Origin: Serinus canaria
Taxonomy: Eukaryota; Chordata; Aves; Passeriformes; Fringillidae
Length of the DNA stretch: 64,000 nucleotides
Direction of reading: 5' to 3'
Assembly (NCBI RefSeq): GCF_022539315.1
Contig: NC_066313.1
Span: forward strand, 26,883,059-26,947,058
Part shown: piece by piece, positions 34,594-47,177 of the stretch
Layout: the number at the start of each line of letters is the position of its first letter
How positions within the stretch are numbered: position 1 is the first letter of the stretch
Notes under the pieces: generated by a model
Seen by the model: the letters and a program-made list of their open reading frames with translations, nothing else
The model's database searches: none
What the model was told of the DNA's origin: nothing
Position numbers and translations under genes: made by a program

Positions 34594-37500
34594 ATGAGGC
34601 CAGTGTCCCTGGTGCTGTTCCTCATCTTCACTCTGCTGCCTTTCACTGGTAAGAGGGGCTGAACATATTGGGGAGGGCAGAGCAGCTCAGGAATCTGAGT
34701 CTGGGTGTCCCTTGGTCCCTGGAAAGGCTGGAAGGGAGAATTTCTGCCCTTCCAACTCCACAGAAGGTGCCCAGATATCATGTTGTATCCTAACCCAGCC
34801 TGGCAAAGGTGGCATCCCCACCCCAGAGTGGGGTAACACTGAATCCCACTCTCTGCTCAACTCTCCATCTTGTTACAGCTGGCCACATCCTATCAGGATT
34901 ATTGGAGAGGAGAAGCAGGGAGCAGAAAGTGTGGGTCAGAGAGGGGAGTTCAGCTGTGCTGCCCTGCCACTTGAGCCCCAGAAAGACACGGGAGAGCTCA
35001 AAGCAGCTGCCTGACAAGATATCTGTGTTGTGGAAGAGGCATGGGGGAAGGTATGCCAGGGCCACGAGAGATACGAGTCCTTCTGGGGGAATGGGAGGGT
35101 TGGAGGCCCTTTGAGCCCCTTCTCTCCTTCCCCATGTTCCCTCCTTCCCCATATTCCCTCCTTCCCCATATTACTTCCTTCCCTATATTCCCTCCTTCCT
35201 GCCCCCTCCCTTGATCTCACGTTGGCCTCTGGCATGAGCTGCTCACTTGTTCGGCTTCCAGTGTGCACCAGGAGCCACAGGTGGTGCTGGAAGTTGGGTA
35301 CTCGGGCCTGCAGAAGACAGCACAGCTCATGAAGCCCCGGGTGTCACTCCAGGACTCCTCCTTACGCAATGGCAACTTCTCCCTGCGGATCATCCCGGTC
35401 CGGAGCGAGGATGTTGGGCTGTACGAGGCACAGGTGAAATACAAGACAGAGGTGCACAGCTGCCACGTGGAGCTGGGGGTGATCACAGGTAGGAGAGGAT
35501 GGAAAACCTGGGGAATGTTAATTTTAGGACTGGGGAGGTTGTAAAGGTGGCATAGGGTGGGGATGCCGTTTTGGCGGGGCAGGTGAGAGCACACTCTCAC
35601 CTGCACCCTCTGGAAAGTGCAGTTTCCTGCTGTCTGCCCTCAGCTCTGTAGGGAGAGCTGCCTGGGGGATGAAGTTAGGGCAGTGCAGACACAAAGGGCT
35701 GCTTTGGTAGCTCCCCTATGACCTTAGCTCTCCCCCAACCCAAACCCTTCTTTTTGCAGTGACCCTCAGTCCACCCAACCCTGTGATAGAAAGTGAGCTG
35801 CTCTCGATGAGCTGCAACTCCAGCCACCGGGCCAGCCTTGTGGAGACATGCTGGTTCCACAACGAGCACCTGGGCCCCACCTCCAGGACCTTCTGCTTCT
35901 CATCTGGGACTCTCTCCATCTTCCATCCAGCCATGAGCGACGCGGGCTCCTGGCGCTGCCAGCTTCGGTTCTCTGATAAGGAGATCATTTCTGCCACGTT
36001 CAACCTGCAAATTCTAGGTGAGCTCAGCCTCACCTGGTGTTGATACCCCAGCATCTCCAGGCTGATCCCTTTGATGTGACTGACAAACCCCCTGGCCCCA
36101 GCTCCCACCTTGTCCTCACTTCCCAGGTCAGTCACCTCCCTGCAGAGCTCTTTCCAGGCACCACCCCACATTGCCTTCTTTCCCTGGCTCAGGTTTTGAT
36201 GGCCCAACCAGCCCTGTGGTCTATGCAGCAGCTGGCTCTGCAGCCGATCTACCGTGCAGTCTGAGCTACCTTCCCAGAGCCTTTGGCAAGAGGGTGGTGA
36301 CAGCCCACTGGAGCCACCTTGCAGGAGGACATTTGGAAGAGAGGGGCATCTCCCAGAACCTGAGCAGCAGAAGCTTCCCCCTGCATCTCCCCGTGGTGGG
36401 GCCGGGTGATGCAGGGCAGTACCGCTGCGCTGTCTCGGTGGGACACAGGACAATCAGCAGGAACGTGACCTTGGCTGTGGTTACAGGTGAGAGGAGAGAC
36501 TGGGGTCCCTCACTGCAGATAAACATCCCCCGTGTCTGTGCAATGAGCATGGGCAGCTCCTGGTCATTGGCTCCCACCCTGGGGCAGGAAGCAAGATCTC
36601 TGTTCAGGGCATTGCACTGCATTGGACTCTGCTGGATTCAGGGGCTTTCCTGGGTGGCTTGATTATTCCTCTTAAGAATGAGAAAGGCAAAGAAAATAAT
36701 GTAGAGGAAGTAATAAAGAAAAGATGTAATAGCAGAAGGATGGACAAGGAAGAGATGTGGACATGCCTGGAGGCTTTCCTGAGGTTGCTTTTTTCCCTTT
36801 GCCACAGTGACTCCGAGCATCCAAGGACCAGTTTCTGAGGGGAATCGTTTGCTGCTCATCTGCAGACTCTCTCACTCCCAGGGACACGAGCGTTTCCAGT
36901 GGACGCGCCTTGACTCAGCCCCCACTAAGAGCAAGCTGGCTGTGGCTGCTCGCCGCAGCTTGGAGGGCCACAGCTCCCGAATGGGACCCACCTTGGAATT
37001 ACCCCAGGTGTCACAAAAGGACACGGGCACCTGGGAATGCAGCGTGTATGGCCCAGAAGGGAGACTGGGAGCAGTGGAGTATGACCTGCAGATCACAGGT
37101 ACTGTCCCCCATGGCTCTGCAAACAATCTCTTCTTCTCCTCACCCTGCTTAGCTCTCTGGTGCCCTTCCCTCTCTCAACCTCATCCTGTCCTTCTCTCCT
37201 TGGACCACATGGATCCCATCAGCTTAGCTTTCACCAGTTCCTCATGCTGCTCCTTCCAGTTCCCCGCCTACCTCTTTCCTATGTTGCCTGTTGCTGTGCA
37301 GTTCCACCCTTTCCTCGGTGCAGAATCCACCATCCCTCCCTTCCTTCCTAACTGTGGTTCCTCCTCACAGGTGCCCAGGTCTCCAGCGCTCCCTCTATCT
37401 TAAGTGGGCAGGTTACGTTTGGGCTCACACTCACCCTCTTCTTCCTGCTTGCCGTTTGTGTTGTGGCTCTGGCCCTACAAAAAAGGGTAAGTGTCCATCA

Positions 37501-40088
37501 CCCCACTTCTGTTATCTCTCCTCTACACCCACCCTCACTTGACCTTGCCCAGATTACTCCAGAGACAGCAGTGAAAGGTCCTGGGACACAGTGGCCAGAG
37601 AGGTATGGGGCTGGAGCAGCCTGCTGACGGTGTCATGGACACACAGGGAAAGCTGTGGCATTGGCACCTTGTACCTGGCATTGGCAGGACTGGCTAACCA
37701 CAGCATTCCTCAGGGGCAGGTCAGACACCTCAGAGAAGGAAGAAAACCTCCTAAGGCACAACCACAGCCTTGAAAAGCTTCGTGTTTATTCCCCCAGAGA
37801 TCAAGCCATGCTGTAGAAGAGGAGGGCTGGTTGCCAGGCTTTTGTAGATGTCCCCGCTCTCATTCCTTAGCTGGATGTTCTCTTGTAACCATCTCCTGTT
37901 CTGTACCAATGCCTGCTGGTGCCCAGACACCGATATTGATGCTGGGCTGCTGTTTCTGGCTCAGCCCTCACACCTCAGCTCTCAGCTTCCTGCAACTTAA
38001 TGCCCTTCATTTGCTCAGCTTCTTCCAGTATCTTGTCCTCCGAAAACTCTGCCTCGTAAAACCTTGCCTTTATGATCTCCCAAGACCAGAGCAGGACTCA
38101 TGCTTCCCCAGCACGTCAATGGAAAAAACTGTGCAAACAAGTCAGACTGTTCCTCTGAAGTTTTCATATTATTACTCTGCAAATTAATAATGTGGCAAAA
38201 TCATCCTTCAGGGTTTCCTTTTGCAGACAAGGGCCACTTTTGGGGGTAGCTGTGATGCAGCTGCCTCCTACTTAGCCTCATGGAAAGGGCCCATGATGAC
38301 AATTCTAGTGGGGAAGGGGCTGGGCGATCAGAGCGAGATGAGTTTGGAAGAGCTTACCCTGGTGAAAGAGCTGGGAGCCTTGAAACTGCCTCGAGTTGAA
38401 GATGAGGGATGTGACAAAATTGATGAAAAGTCTTAGCAAGTCCCAGTGGCTGGAGACTGAAGGCAGACAGCATCACAAAAGAAGCAAGGTGGAAATTTTA
38501 AAGAAACCACTGTGGGTAGTGCAAGAGCAGCTCGTGACAGGTTCTTCGTCATCCGTCTTTAATCAGCACTGATGGTAAAGGATAATATGAGGCAGAAATT
38601 CACACTTTCTGTGAGACTCTCTAAAGTGTGCAAGGCCAGGGCAAGGTGATCAGAACCAGCCTTTCTGGCCCAAATCCTTGGACTGGAACCCCTTGACAGT
38701 GTACCTGTAAAGCCTCAGCTAGCAGGAAATGGGTGTCCAGCTGTCTGCTTAAACAGCTCTCATCCCACCAGGATATTCAGCAGCCCAAAGCGTTTGCATA
38801 TGCCCCCAAGGCCCTGCTGTGCTGAGCAAACCAGGCTCCCGTGTGGCAGCACGCTCCTCTATCCACGGGTATTCCTTGACCAGCTCTGGATGGCCCTGAT
38901 CTAGCAAGACTGGATCATCTCCAAAGGCCCTTCCAACCCCAGCCACCCTCTGGTTCTGTGATTCACACCCTTCTAGGCTCCCTGCTGGGCTCACCCTCCC
39001 TCAGAGTGCAGATGAGGTGGTGCCTGGAGCAGAGATATCAGCTCCTCTCTGGTTCTCTCTCTCTCTCTGCTGGCATCCTCTGAGACTGCATTTGCTGTTC
39101 CTGCGCTGGCTGGAAACTGGATGCTCCCCGTGGTGTATCGTGCACACCCAATGGGCTGTTGCCCACACATTAGGAATTCCCAGTCCAATCCCCTGATCCT
39201 ATCAATGTCTGATTGGTACTGCTGCATTTCATTGATCCTGTCTAACTCAGGTTAGTGCTGCCTTCCCCTAAAATATCTGTGTCTTGCATGATATTTTTAT
39301 CCTTTCTTCCAAATGAGGCTCCTCAACTTTATCAGCTGCCTAACTCATTAGCACTTTCACACTCTCTGTGCCAATAATGACTGGTCTTTGAAGACTTGTG
39401 CTTTTCATTTCCCTTCAGCCTGGCAAAAACCTGTCAGCAAACCCCAGTCCCTTCCTCTTAGCTGAGATCACACCCACCCTGCCATTCTCTAACTAATCTC
39501 ATCCTTCTTGCTGTACTGTCTGTGTGTAACCCTACACTGCTATCAGGTGCCCTGAGATCTACCTCTTTTTCACTGTCTAGAAAGTCACTTGTGATAGTGG
39601 CTCTGTCTTTAATTTGTTCTTATCTCATTTTGCACAAGCTTTCATGCCTTTATTACCTCTCCAAAAAGGTGCTGTACAGTCTGACATACATCAAACCTGA
39701 CAGTGGCCTGACCATTGCCCAGATCAGTGACTGCTCTCCCTTAGCCAGGTCCTGTCTTTGTAATTCCTTATGCTCATCACACCACAGAGGATTGTGCTGA
39801 GCCAGCCTTCCCCAGAAGAAATTGCATGTCTCAGAGAGTGTCTTCTTCCCTGGCTCTGGCAGGGAATGGGAGCCTTCTGGTTGCAAGCAGCAGGACTGTC
39901 TTCCACGGCAGGGAGAATCCCAAACTCGTGCCATTCAGCCTCTCTCCCGTGTCTGATGTAGCCTCCTGCTTCCCTTTCAGGCACGGGCTCCTGCCTTCCC
40001 AGCACTGGAGGGGATGTTTGCAGCCAATGTGCCATGGAAGTCCATGGAGGAGAAGCAGAAAGGGAAGATCCAGCAAACGGAGTGCTGA
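34594..40088 (+). CDS. LAG3: lymphocyte activation gene 3 (CD223)
   Basis: Eight exons: 34594-34648, 34879-35050, 35262-35488, 35760-36017, 36193-36486, 36808-37098, 37371-37486 and 39981-40088, all GT-AG with matching phases. They give 506 residues (human 525). Residues 1-18 are a signal peptide. D1 (about 19-151, split by a phase-2 intron) has cysteines 48 and 143. D2 (152-237) has 170 and 218 plus an extra pair, 182 and 197. D3 (238-335) has 259 and 316, with DAGQYRC. D4 (336-432) has 354 and 413, with DTGTWEC. The membrane span is about 447-468. The 35-residue tail (472-506) contains FPAL and ends KIQQTEC. LAG3 is an inhibitory T-cell receptor for MHC class II. Sequons include NFS, NSS, NLS and NVT. 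The proline-rich D1 loop of human LAG3 and the tail EP repeat are absent. Intron 7 is 2.5 kb; an extra tail exon there cannot be excluded. Confidence 0.93.
35123..35200 (+). repeat. pyrimidine-rich tandem repeat in LAG3 intron 2
   Basis: About four and a half units of 17-18 bases built on CCTCCTTCCCCATATT, placed 60-140 bases before the exon 3 acceptor. The pyrimidine strand is the transcribed sense, so the repeat may bind pyrimidine-tract proteins. Confidence 0.85.
38870..38962 (+). mobile_element. CR1 LINE 3' fragment in LAG3 intron 7
   Basis: Diverged CR1 tail: GGATCATCTCCAAAGGCCC, then CTTCCAACCCCAGCCA, ending GGTTCTGTGATTC. Truncated and non-coding. Confidence 0.6.
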
Positions 40089-40605
40089 TGGAAGCGGGGG
40101 CGTCGGGGCTGGTCTGCATGGCAGGATGAAACTCTGTGTGCCACAGAGAGAGAGCTGGGCACCGTGCAGACCTCTCTCTGCAGGAGGGGCACGGCATGGC
40201 ATGAGCAGTGCTGGGGCCTTGGGAGCTCTGTGCCTGCAGAGGGGCTGGAAGCTGCAGCCAGGGCGAGGCAGACTCAGCACTGCAGTCAGGTGGCCAGCAG
40301 CAGAGATGCTTTGGGAGTATTTGAGCCAGTAGCTGCTGCCTGCTTCGGTGCCACATCTCTGTCCCACTCTTTGCCCCTCCTTCACGGCCTCTCTCTCAGG
40401 CTTTCTCTGGTGGAACACTTGGACGCAGGACATGGCTGGAATTCATCTCCCCTGCAGTCTGACAAGGTTTTTCCCCCCGTGCTCACTCTCTTCTCCTCTC
40501 CCTCTCCCTGCGCTGCCCTGCTCACTGCCCTGTTGCACATTTCGAGCATTTTAACTTATTAGAAACTAATTTTAGAACTTAAAATAAATTCATGTGACGA
40601 AAAAG
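40089..40605 (+). other. LAG3: LAG3 3' untranslated region
   Basis: Follows the TGA at 40086-40088. AATAAA at 40583-40588 is followed by TGTGTGTGCTTGTG at about 40617-40631, a typical downstream element. Cleavage is expected near 40605. Confidence 0.75.
40583..40588 (+). terminator. LAG3: LAG3 polyadenylation signal
   Basis: AATAAA with a strong GT-rich downstream element about 30 bases later. Confidence 0.75.
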
Positions 40606-42745
40606 CCCATTGACCCCTGTGTGTGCTTGTGGAGAAGCGTGCCTGTTTGACAGAGCTGGGTGTACCTCTGCCTGTGTGAAGCCATTTCTAAGGCTTTTGC
40701 TGCCCCCTCTTTCTCTTTCAGTTCTGTTTTACTGAAATTGCCTGTTCATTTCTGACATTTTCACAGCGAGGAAGGGGAAATTAAATGCCACTAGAGAAGG
40801 AAGAATCACAGGTTCAGTCTTTCCTTTTTGCTGCATTTCAGAGCCTTCTTTTCTTTTTTTTCCCTCCCATCTGACTGCCCTTGTTCATTCATTCATTTAT
40901 TCCTTCAGTCCTCACATTTTCCTGAATGATCCACAAGATGCATTGTGGCTCTTTCAAGGATGTACTTAGCAATGTAAGCATGAGTCTGCCAGGCCCCACC
41001 TCTCAAGACCTTCAGTGTGTTTGGGTTTCATGCAGTCAGGGAATGCTCTTCATGTCCCCTCTGAGCAGCCATGGAGGACTGTGGTGCTGCTCTTGAGCAG
41101 CCACTGAATGCAGAGGAAACACTTGATAATGAGAGCCACACTTGGGATTTCTCCCATTTGGGTCCCCATGCTGAGGCTGCTCCGTTCAGGGTGGAAGATT
41201 CTCTTGACTTGAGAGAAGGTCACCACAGCCAGAACAGCTTTTTATTATTTCAGCAGGCACAAGAACAGACCTTCTTACTGTGTGGCTCCCACCTTCCCTC
41301 CCCAAAAGGTTCAGGCACCCAAGTAGTGAATGCACTCGGGTATCCTTACACTGTAGGTAGCACAGCAACACCCAAAAGTCACAACTAGCCCACTCCAGGG
41401 AGCACCTCTGGGCTCCACAGCTCTTTAGCCACTCAGCTATCCATGTATTTTACTGAAAATGACACCTCTTTCTCCACTGAATCCTAGAGAAATGCAGCAG
41501 AGCTGTGAGGTAGACTTGTCTGCTTCAACCACCCCATGCAATTTCAGGCAGACCCTGGAGCAGAACTAAGGCAAGGCAGTCCAGTGTGGTACCAGCATCT
41601 TCCTAGGCAAATGATAATGCTGCCTTTTTTTTCAGGTGGGAGGGATCTGTCTAGCTCCATCACCTCCCTCTGCCAGATGCTTTGGAGGTGGAGAAAAGGC
41701 TGGTTAACCCCCGTGGGGCTGAGGGGACAATCCAATATCCACCAGGATCACACAATATTCTCTCAGTGCCTGACAGTGGTTTGCTCTCTCTCCTCACACA
41801 CAATGGGAGGCTCTCTCCTCCTGTGGGTAACACTTGCAGCACTGCCTGTTACCAGCCTGGATGTTCTCATTGCTCAGATGTGTGCCTGGTCTGTCTCTAA
41901 ACCTCCCTGTTTCCTTGTACTCTCTGACTTCCTCTGGCAATCCGTCCTCGGATCTGCTTATTCACTGGGTGAAAATGGTTCCTCTCTCAGTTTTGAACTA
42001 AAAGCTTTCCACTTTCACAATTTTCTTTTCTCCCATCACAAAGACTGGGAAAAGAGGGACTCCCAAATCTATTATACCTTGCATGGCCATTATTTTACCA
42101 CATTTTATCACATCCCCTTTTTTGTTATTTCCCCATCCCCTCCTGACTCACTGCCTTTCAGGTACAAGTCCCAGATTTTGGGACATTCTCTCTGACAGTT
42201 TGGACAGGCCCATCTCTGTGCATGGTCAGCTCTGCCCAGGCCCTTTGCTCTGGAAGAGGAGGCAGCAGCCCAGCAGGGGAGCAGTGCTGGTTTACATGGA
42301 GACACAGAGCCCTTCTCTGCATCACTTCCATCCTGCCTTTCCGTGTTTTGTCTGCCTCTCTGAAAGAAGTTCAACAACACTGAGCTTGTACCCAGCTGTT
42401 CACTGTGCCTCTCATGACAGGCAGATGCCTGACATGGTGCAGTTACAGTGAGCAAAAGCCTGGAAGTGTTTATGCAGTTTAGATTTTCCTTCCTAGAAAC
42501 TATTTCTGTATGTAGGAAAATATTTCCAAATCAAGATGGCACAAGGCAAGTCGGTGGAGTTGAGGTGGAAGGACCAAGAGTCTGCACAATAAAGCAAACA
42601 AATCTGGAAACCTGTTTCAAGTGCAGTCAATAAACAGAAACAGGAAATAAAGCAAATGACATATGAAGGAAAGAGACCTGATGCTTTTCCATAAGGATAC
42701 AGCTACAGGTGCAAAACTCAAATAAATATTTTCAACATACCAGAA
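40606..42745. other. LAG3-CD4 spacer, proximal part
   Basis: No gene or repeat family is recognised. Short unrelated frames only. Confidence 0.45.
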
Positions 42746-43807
42746 TGTGGTGGTTTGACCCTGGCTGGGTCCATCACTCCTTTCTCTAACTGGATGGGAG
42801 ACAGAAAGTATAACAAGAGGCTCATTGGTCCAGATAAGGGCAGGGAGAGATCTATCACTGATTATCATCACATCAAAACAGACTTGCCATGGGGAAATTA
42901 TCTGAATTTATTACCAATCAAATAAAATCAAAGCAGGATATTGAGAAAATAAATCTTAAAATACCTCCATCCCACCACTCCATTCTTCCAAGGGTTAGCT
43001 TCACTCCCAATTTTCTGTACCTTCTTCCCCACAGAAGTGCTGATGGGGACAGAGAATGGGGGTTGCTGTGAGTTCATCCTGTGTTATCTCTGCCACTCCT
43101 TCTTCCTCAGAGGAAGGATTTCTCACACTCTTCCCTGCTCCAGTGTGGGGTTCCTCCCACAGGAGAGAACCCTCCATTAATTTCTCAAATTTGAGTCCAT
43201 CCTATAGGCTGCAGTTTTTCACAAACTGCTCCAGCACGGGTTCCCTCTGGGGTCACCAGTCCCACCAGCAAACCTGCTCCAGTGTGGGCTCCTCTCTCCA
43301 AGGGGCCACAAGTCCTCCAGGACTCTGCTCCGGCATGGGCTTCCCATGGGGTCACAGATTCCATCAGGCATCCACCTGCTCAGTGTGAGGTTCTCCATGG
43401 GCTGCAGAGGCATCTCTGCTACACCACGGACCTCCATGGGCTGCAGGAGAGTGTCCTGCCTCACCCTGGTCTGCAGCACGGGGCTGCAGGGCAATCTGTG
43501 CTCTGGCACCTGGAGCACCTCCTGCCCCTTCCTTCTGCACTGACCTTGGTGTCTGCAGGGCTGTTCCTACCACATATCCTCACTCCTCTCTCTGGCTGCA
43601 CTTGTCCATATTCTTTTCATCCCACTTACCCGTGTGGTCCCAGAGGCTCTACCACCATCACTGGTGGCTCAGCCTTGGCCATCAGTGTCTTGGAGCCAGC
43701 TGGCTCTGGCTGTATCCGACATGGGGGAAGCTTCTGGCAGCTTCTCTCAGAAGCCAACTCTGTAGCTGCCCATCCATCTAAGCCTTGCCATGAAAACTCA
43801 TTGCACA
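42746..43807 (+). mobile_element. endogenous-retrovirus LTR (family A), near complete
   Basis: About 1.06 kb. It begins TGTGGTGGTTTGACC and runs through tandem, loosely repeated CTCCAGTGTGGGTTCC-type segments (43135-43480), ending near TTGCCATGAAAACTCATTGCA. The text follows a dispersed avian LTR I recognise. AATAAA occurs near 42919 and 42949. No internal viral genes adjoin it, so it is a solo LTR. Two more copies lie in this window at 21826 and 47955. Confidence 0.7.
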
Positions 43808-44889
43808 GTGGATGGAAACTTTAAAAAAACCAAGGAAATCCAGTGGATTCCCTTTCAGCAGAGAGGAGGGCTTAAGGAATGCAAAGAAAGTGTTTCTCAT
43901 GCAAATTCCTTTGCGTAGGACTCCTCCAAAGGGAATAGGAAGACAACCTTTAATCCCAAACTAATCTTTTTCAGTAAGAAAGATCAACATCATTAGAAAA
44001 AATCATAACTAGGTCCAGATGTTCTGCAACTCAGACTTCTGAGGGATTTACAGTGAGAGGCTAAATTCTAGCAAATAGCTTAATCTGACAAAAGAACGAC
44101 AAGAAAAATAGATCTATTGTGGTCTTTGTGCATTCTGCACAGCCTTTTAAAAACAATAAAATGTTAAAAACCAGATATCAAATTATGGAGGCTACTAGGG
44201 CACACTGAGTTTTATATTTGCTTGGCAAATTTATGGGAACAATATCAGCACCAATCCTGAAAAAAAAATCCCATTACTTAGTACTCTGCTTCTGTTGTTT
44301 GAACACTTTGGTGAATAAACCCAAAATATGTAGGGTTTTACTTTTGCCTTCTGAAGGCAAAACTGTCAAACCAAGCTCCTTCTGGGAATGCTGTTGTTGT
44401 GGGTAGTGCACCTAGTGCTTCCCACTAAGTTCCAAAGCATCTGGGACAGTCTTTTCATGGTTCTGGATTCCACCATACCCAAGAGTTTCTCTCCTAGGTT
44501 TCCATCCCTCTGGCCTGCCGGTTCAGTGCCACTCCCTCCAAGAGCTGTCACATGAAGTGCTCGCAGAAGGGTGTCGCTCCCACCTGAACGGAGGGGTCTC
44601 AGAGGGTCCCCTGGCAGGAGGACACTCCTGGAGCCCAGAAACGCAGGAAGTCACACACAAGGGCAGATTCTGCAAGGATTTGGTAATTCTCATTCTTACT
44701 GAGGTTCCTCTTCTTTTACAAGCACTGTGTGTCTTCTTTCTTGTCACCAGCTCAGCATTCCCCCTTTTGTATGTAAAATGACACAGGTTTTGGACCAAGG
44801 AGGACACACCAGAAAACTCCCTAAAAAGCTTTGGGGGCTGTCAGGAGCTCAGTTAGGACCCTCTGCTCAGGCACTTCCCAGCTCTTTAA
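43808..44889. other. LAG3-CD4 spacer
   Basis: AT-rich sequence to about 44.3 kb, then mixed composition. No gene or named repeat is seen. Confidence 0.45.
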
Positions 44890-45098
44890 AATCCTAAATT
44901 AGCTATTAGGAAGAAATTCTGTCTTGTGAGGGTGGTGAGGCACTGGCACAGGTTTCCCAGAGAAGCTGTGGATGTCCCATCCCTGGCAGTGTCCAAGGCC
45001 GGGTTGGATCCTGGTCTGTTGGAAGGTGTCGCTGCCCACGGCAGGATGCCGGAGTGGATGATCTGTCAGGTTCCTTCCAACACGACCCCCCTGTGATG
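44890..45098 (+). mobile_element. CR1 LINE 3' fragment
   Basis: Clear CR1 text: AGGAAGAAATTCTGTC, GTGAGGCACTGGCACAGGTT, CAGAGAAGCTGTGGATG, GGATGATCTGTCAGGTTCC. 5'-truncated, forward orientation. Confidence 0.85.
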
Positions 45099-47177
45099 CC
45101 GCGGGCTCGCACAGCCCGCAGAGCTCTGCGGGGACACGGCGGCTGCTCCTTGTCCCTCCCAGCTCCTTGTCCCGAGCCAATGCCGCCACCTAGCGCACTG
45201 TGCGGCGGCATTCTGCGCTGCTGGAACACCTCCGGCCGCGCATCAAAACAATCTCGTGAAGCAATATGCATCCTATATAGGTTCCTAAAAACTCTCCTAG
45301 CCACCTCTCTCCTGCCTGTTGCATTTCTCACATGTCCTTAACGTGGGCTTGGCTTTGGTCAGGCTTGCTTTACCTCCTGTCACTTTTGGTGACACACTCC
45401 TGCAGGTAGTGGTCCTTGATTCCTCTGTCCGGTGCCCTCCAAGCAGTCCCTGATTTCCCAGCACACCCGGCTTGTTGTGCTCCATCAGGCTCCACCCATC
45501 CTGGCTAAATACAGGGAACCCCTTGCTCAGGAAGGACCTCTCTGGAGGGTTCCTGTTTTTCCACTGTGATCAGCAAATGAGCCTTTGTGATATCTGCTTA
45601 GAGAGCCCTTTCTTCCCGGTTCAGGCTTCCAAGTTCCTGCAGAGAGGTCTCTCTCCCCAGTTTTCCCCATTTCTGAGGGACACAGCTGTGCTGGGGTGAA
45701 TCACCGGGCCCCCTCAGCAGCCAGCTGCTTGTTTCTAGCTCCCACATCAGGCAGCAGAAATGCCCCGAGAGGCTCACCAGGTGTCAGCTATTCTGTTGCA
45801 GAGAGAACGCTCCTGGCCTTTGAAGCTGCTGACAGTCAGGTGCCTGAAGAGCTGGTTTTTGTGCTGCATCAAACACTTGTCCTTCCTTCTCTCCAAAGCC
45901 ACTTGGCAATCACCAATTTTCCAACACATCTGGGTATTTTTCATCTTTCAGTCTGCAGAGGCACACTGAGAGCCCCCACTGATGTGCAGGGAGCTTGGTT
46001 TTAAGGAGATGATCTCTGGAGGCATCTTGGCTTTCCAGTGAAGCCAGTTAAAAGGTCTTTCTCAACATCTGATTTCTTTTCTCCCTTTATCTCTCACTTC
46101 CTTGGAGACACTCAGTGTCTCTGCAGACTGTGACCATCACCCAGCACAGCCTGGAAGCTTCTTCTCTCCTCTGAGAGGATTCTGTTTCTCTCCAGCACGC
46201 AAAAATATTGCTGGTGATGGGATTAGAGCAAAGAGAGACAGCGCAGAGTGTCTCTGCAGGGGATAAAGCAGGGAAACATGACAGCCACTGATTTCTGGGG
46301 GCAGAGCTGCGTGCAGTGCCCAGGCTGTTCTCGCTGTGCCGTGGGGTCACTGTGTGATGCTGGATGAGCCCCCTTTCCCCAGGGGTGCAGTACAGCAACT
46401 GCCCCAGCGAGGTGAGAACCAGACTTGCCAAGAACCTAAAAACCAGTTAAATATTTATGAGGAATATTACATTCAGAAGAGAGACTGACTGGCTAATATT
46501 ATTCATCCCTTCTGGATTCTGATGTTTAATTAATGCTTGCAAAGTGCTTTGAGATGCTTGGATGAAAGAGATACAAACACGTCACTGCACGCTGTGACCC
46601 TTGGTCCTGGAGGCACCTGTTCCCTGCACAACTGCAGCAGCTCCAAGAGATGGATCCCCACCCTAGGGTGACAGTGGATCCAGAACAGGCATTCTCACAA
46701 CGTGACAAGCCTGAGGCTTTGGCACCTCAGACCACAGCCCTGCTTCTCCTTGCAACTCTGCAGCAAGTTCAAGTGCATTTTGCAAGCTTTACCCCTTCAG
46801 GGAATGCTATTTCTGGTAGATATTTGCAGTGACATAAACCAACTGTTTAAAAACAAGCCAGTGTTTCTGCACTACAGCGTGCTGGGGAGACAAAAGGCGA
46901 GCTAGAATCTGTACAAACTGAAGCATCAGCTCAGTGCCACAGATCCCCAAGCACTGAGGCGCCAAAGCCTTACAATCCCAACCCGAGTTTTCTTAACGTT
47001 GTTTTTTTTTTTCCCAGGACATCCCCTCTCTGGCAGCTGGGGACCTAAAAGGACATTTCTATTTGACACATGTGAGAGAGTTTTGAAGATGCTGATGGGA
47101 TATGTCAGGTTCTTGCCAGAGAGCTGTGTCTCAGAGAAGGGCTTTCCCAAGTTCTGGACACTGGCAGAGTGCCCATG
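45099..47177. other. LAG3-CD4 spacer
   Basis: No gene is recognised. Around 46529-46570 the text GCAAAGTGCTTTGAGATGCT, followed by GGATGAAAG, resembles the tail of an old amniote interspersed repeat. A CpG-containing patch at about 45.1-45.25 kb has no exon. Confidence 0.4.

Noticed and set aside
43282..43824. 180-residue open frame on the plus strand
   Set aside because: It lies wholly within the family A LTR and has no relation to a viral or host protein.
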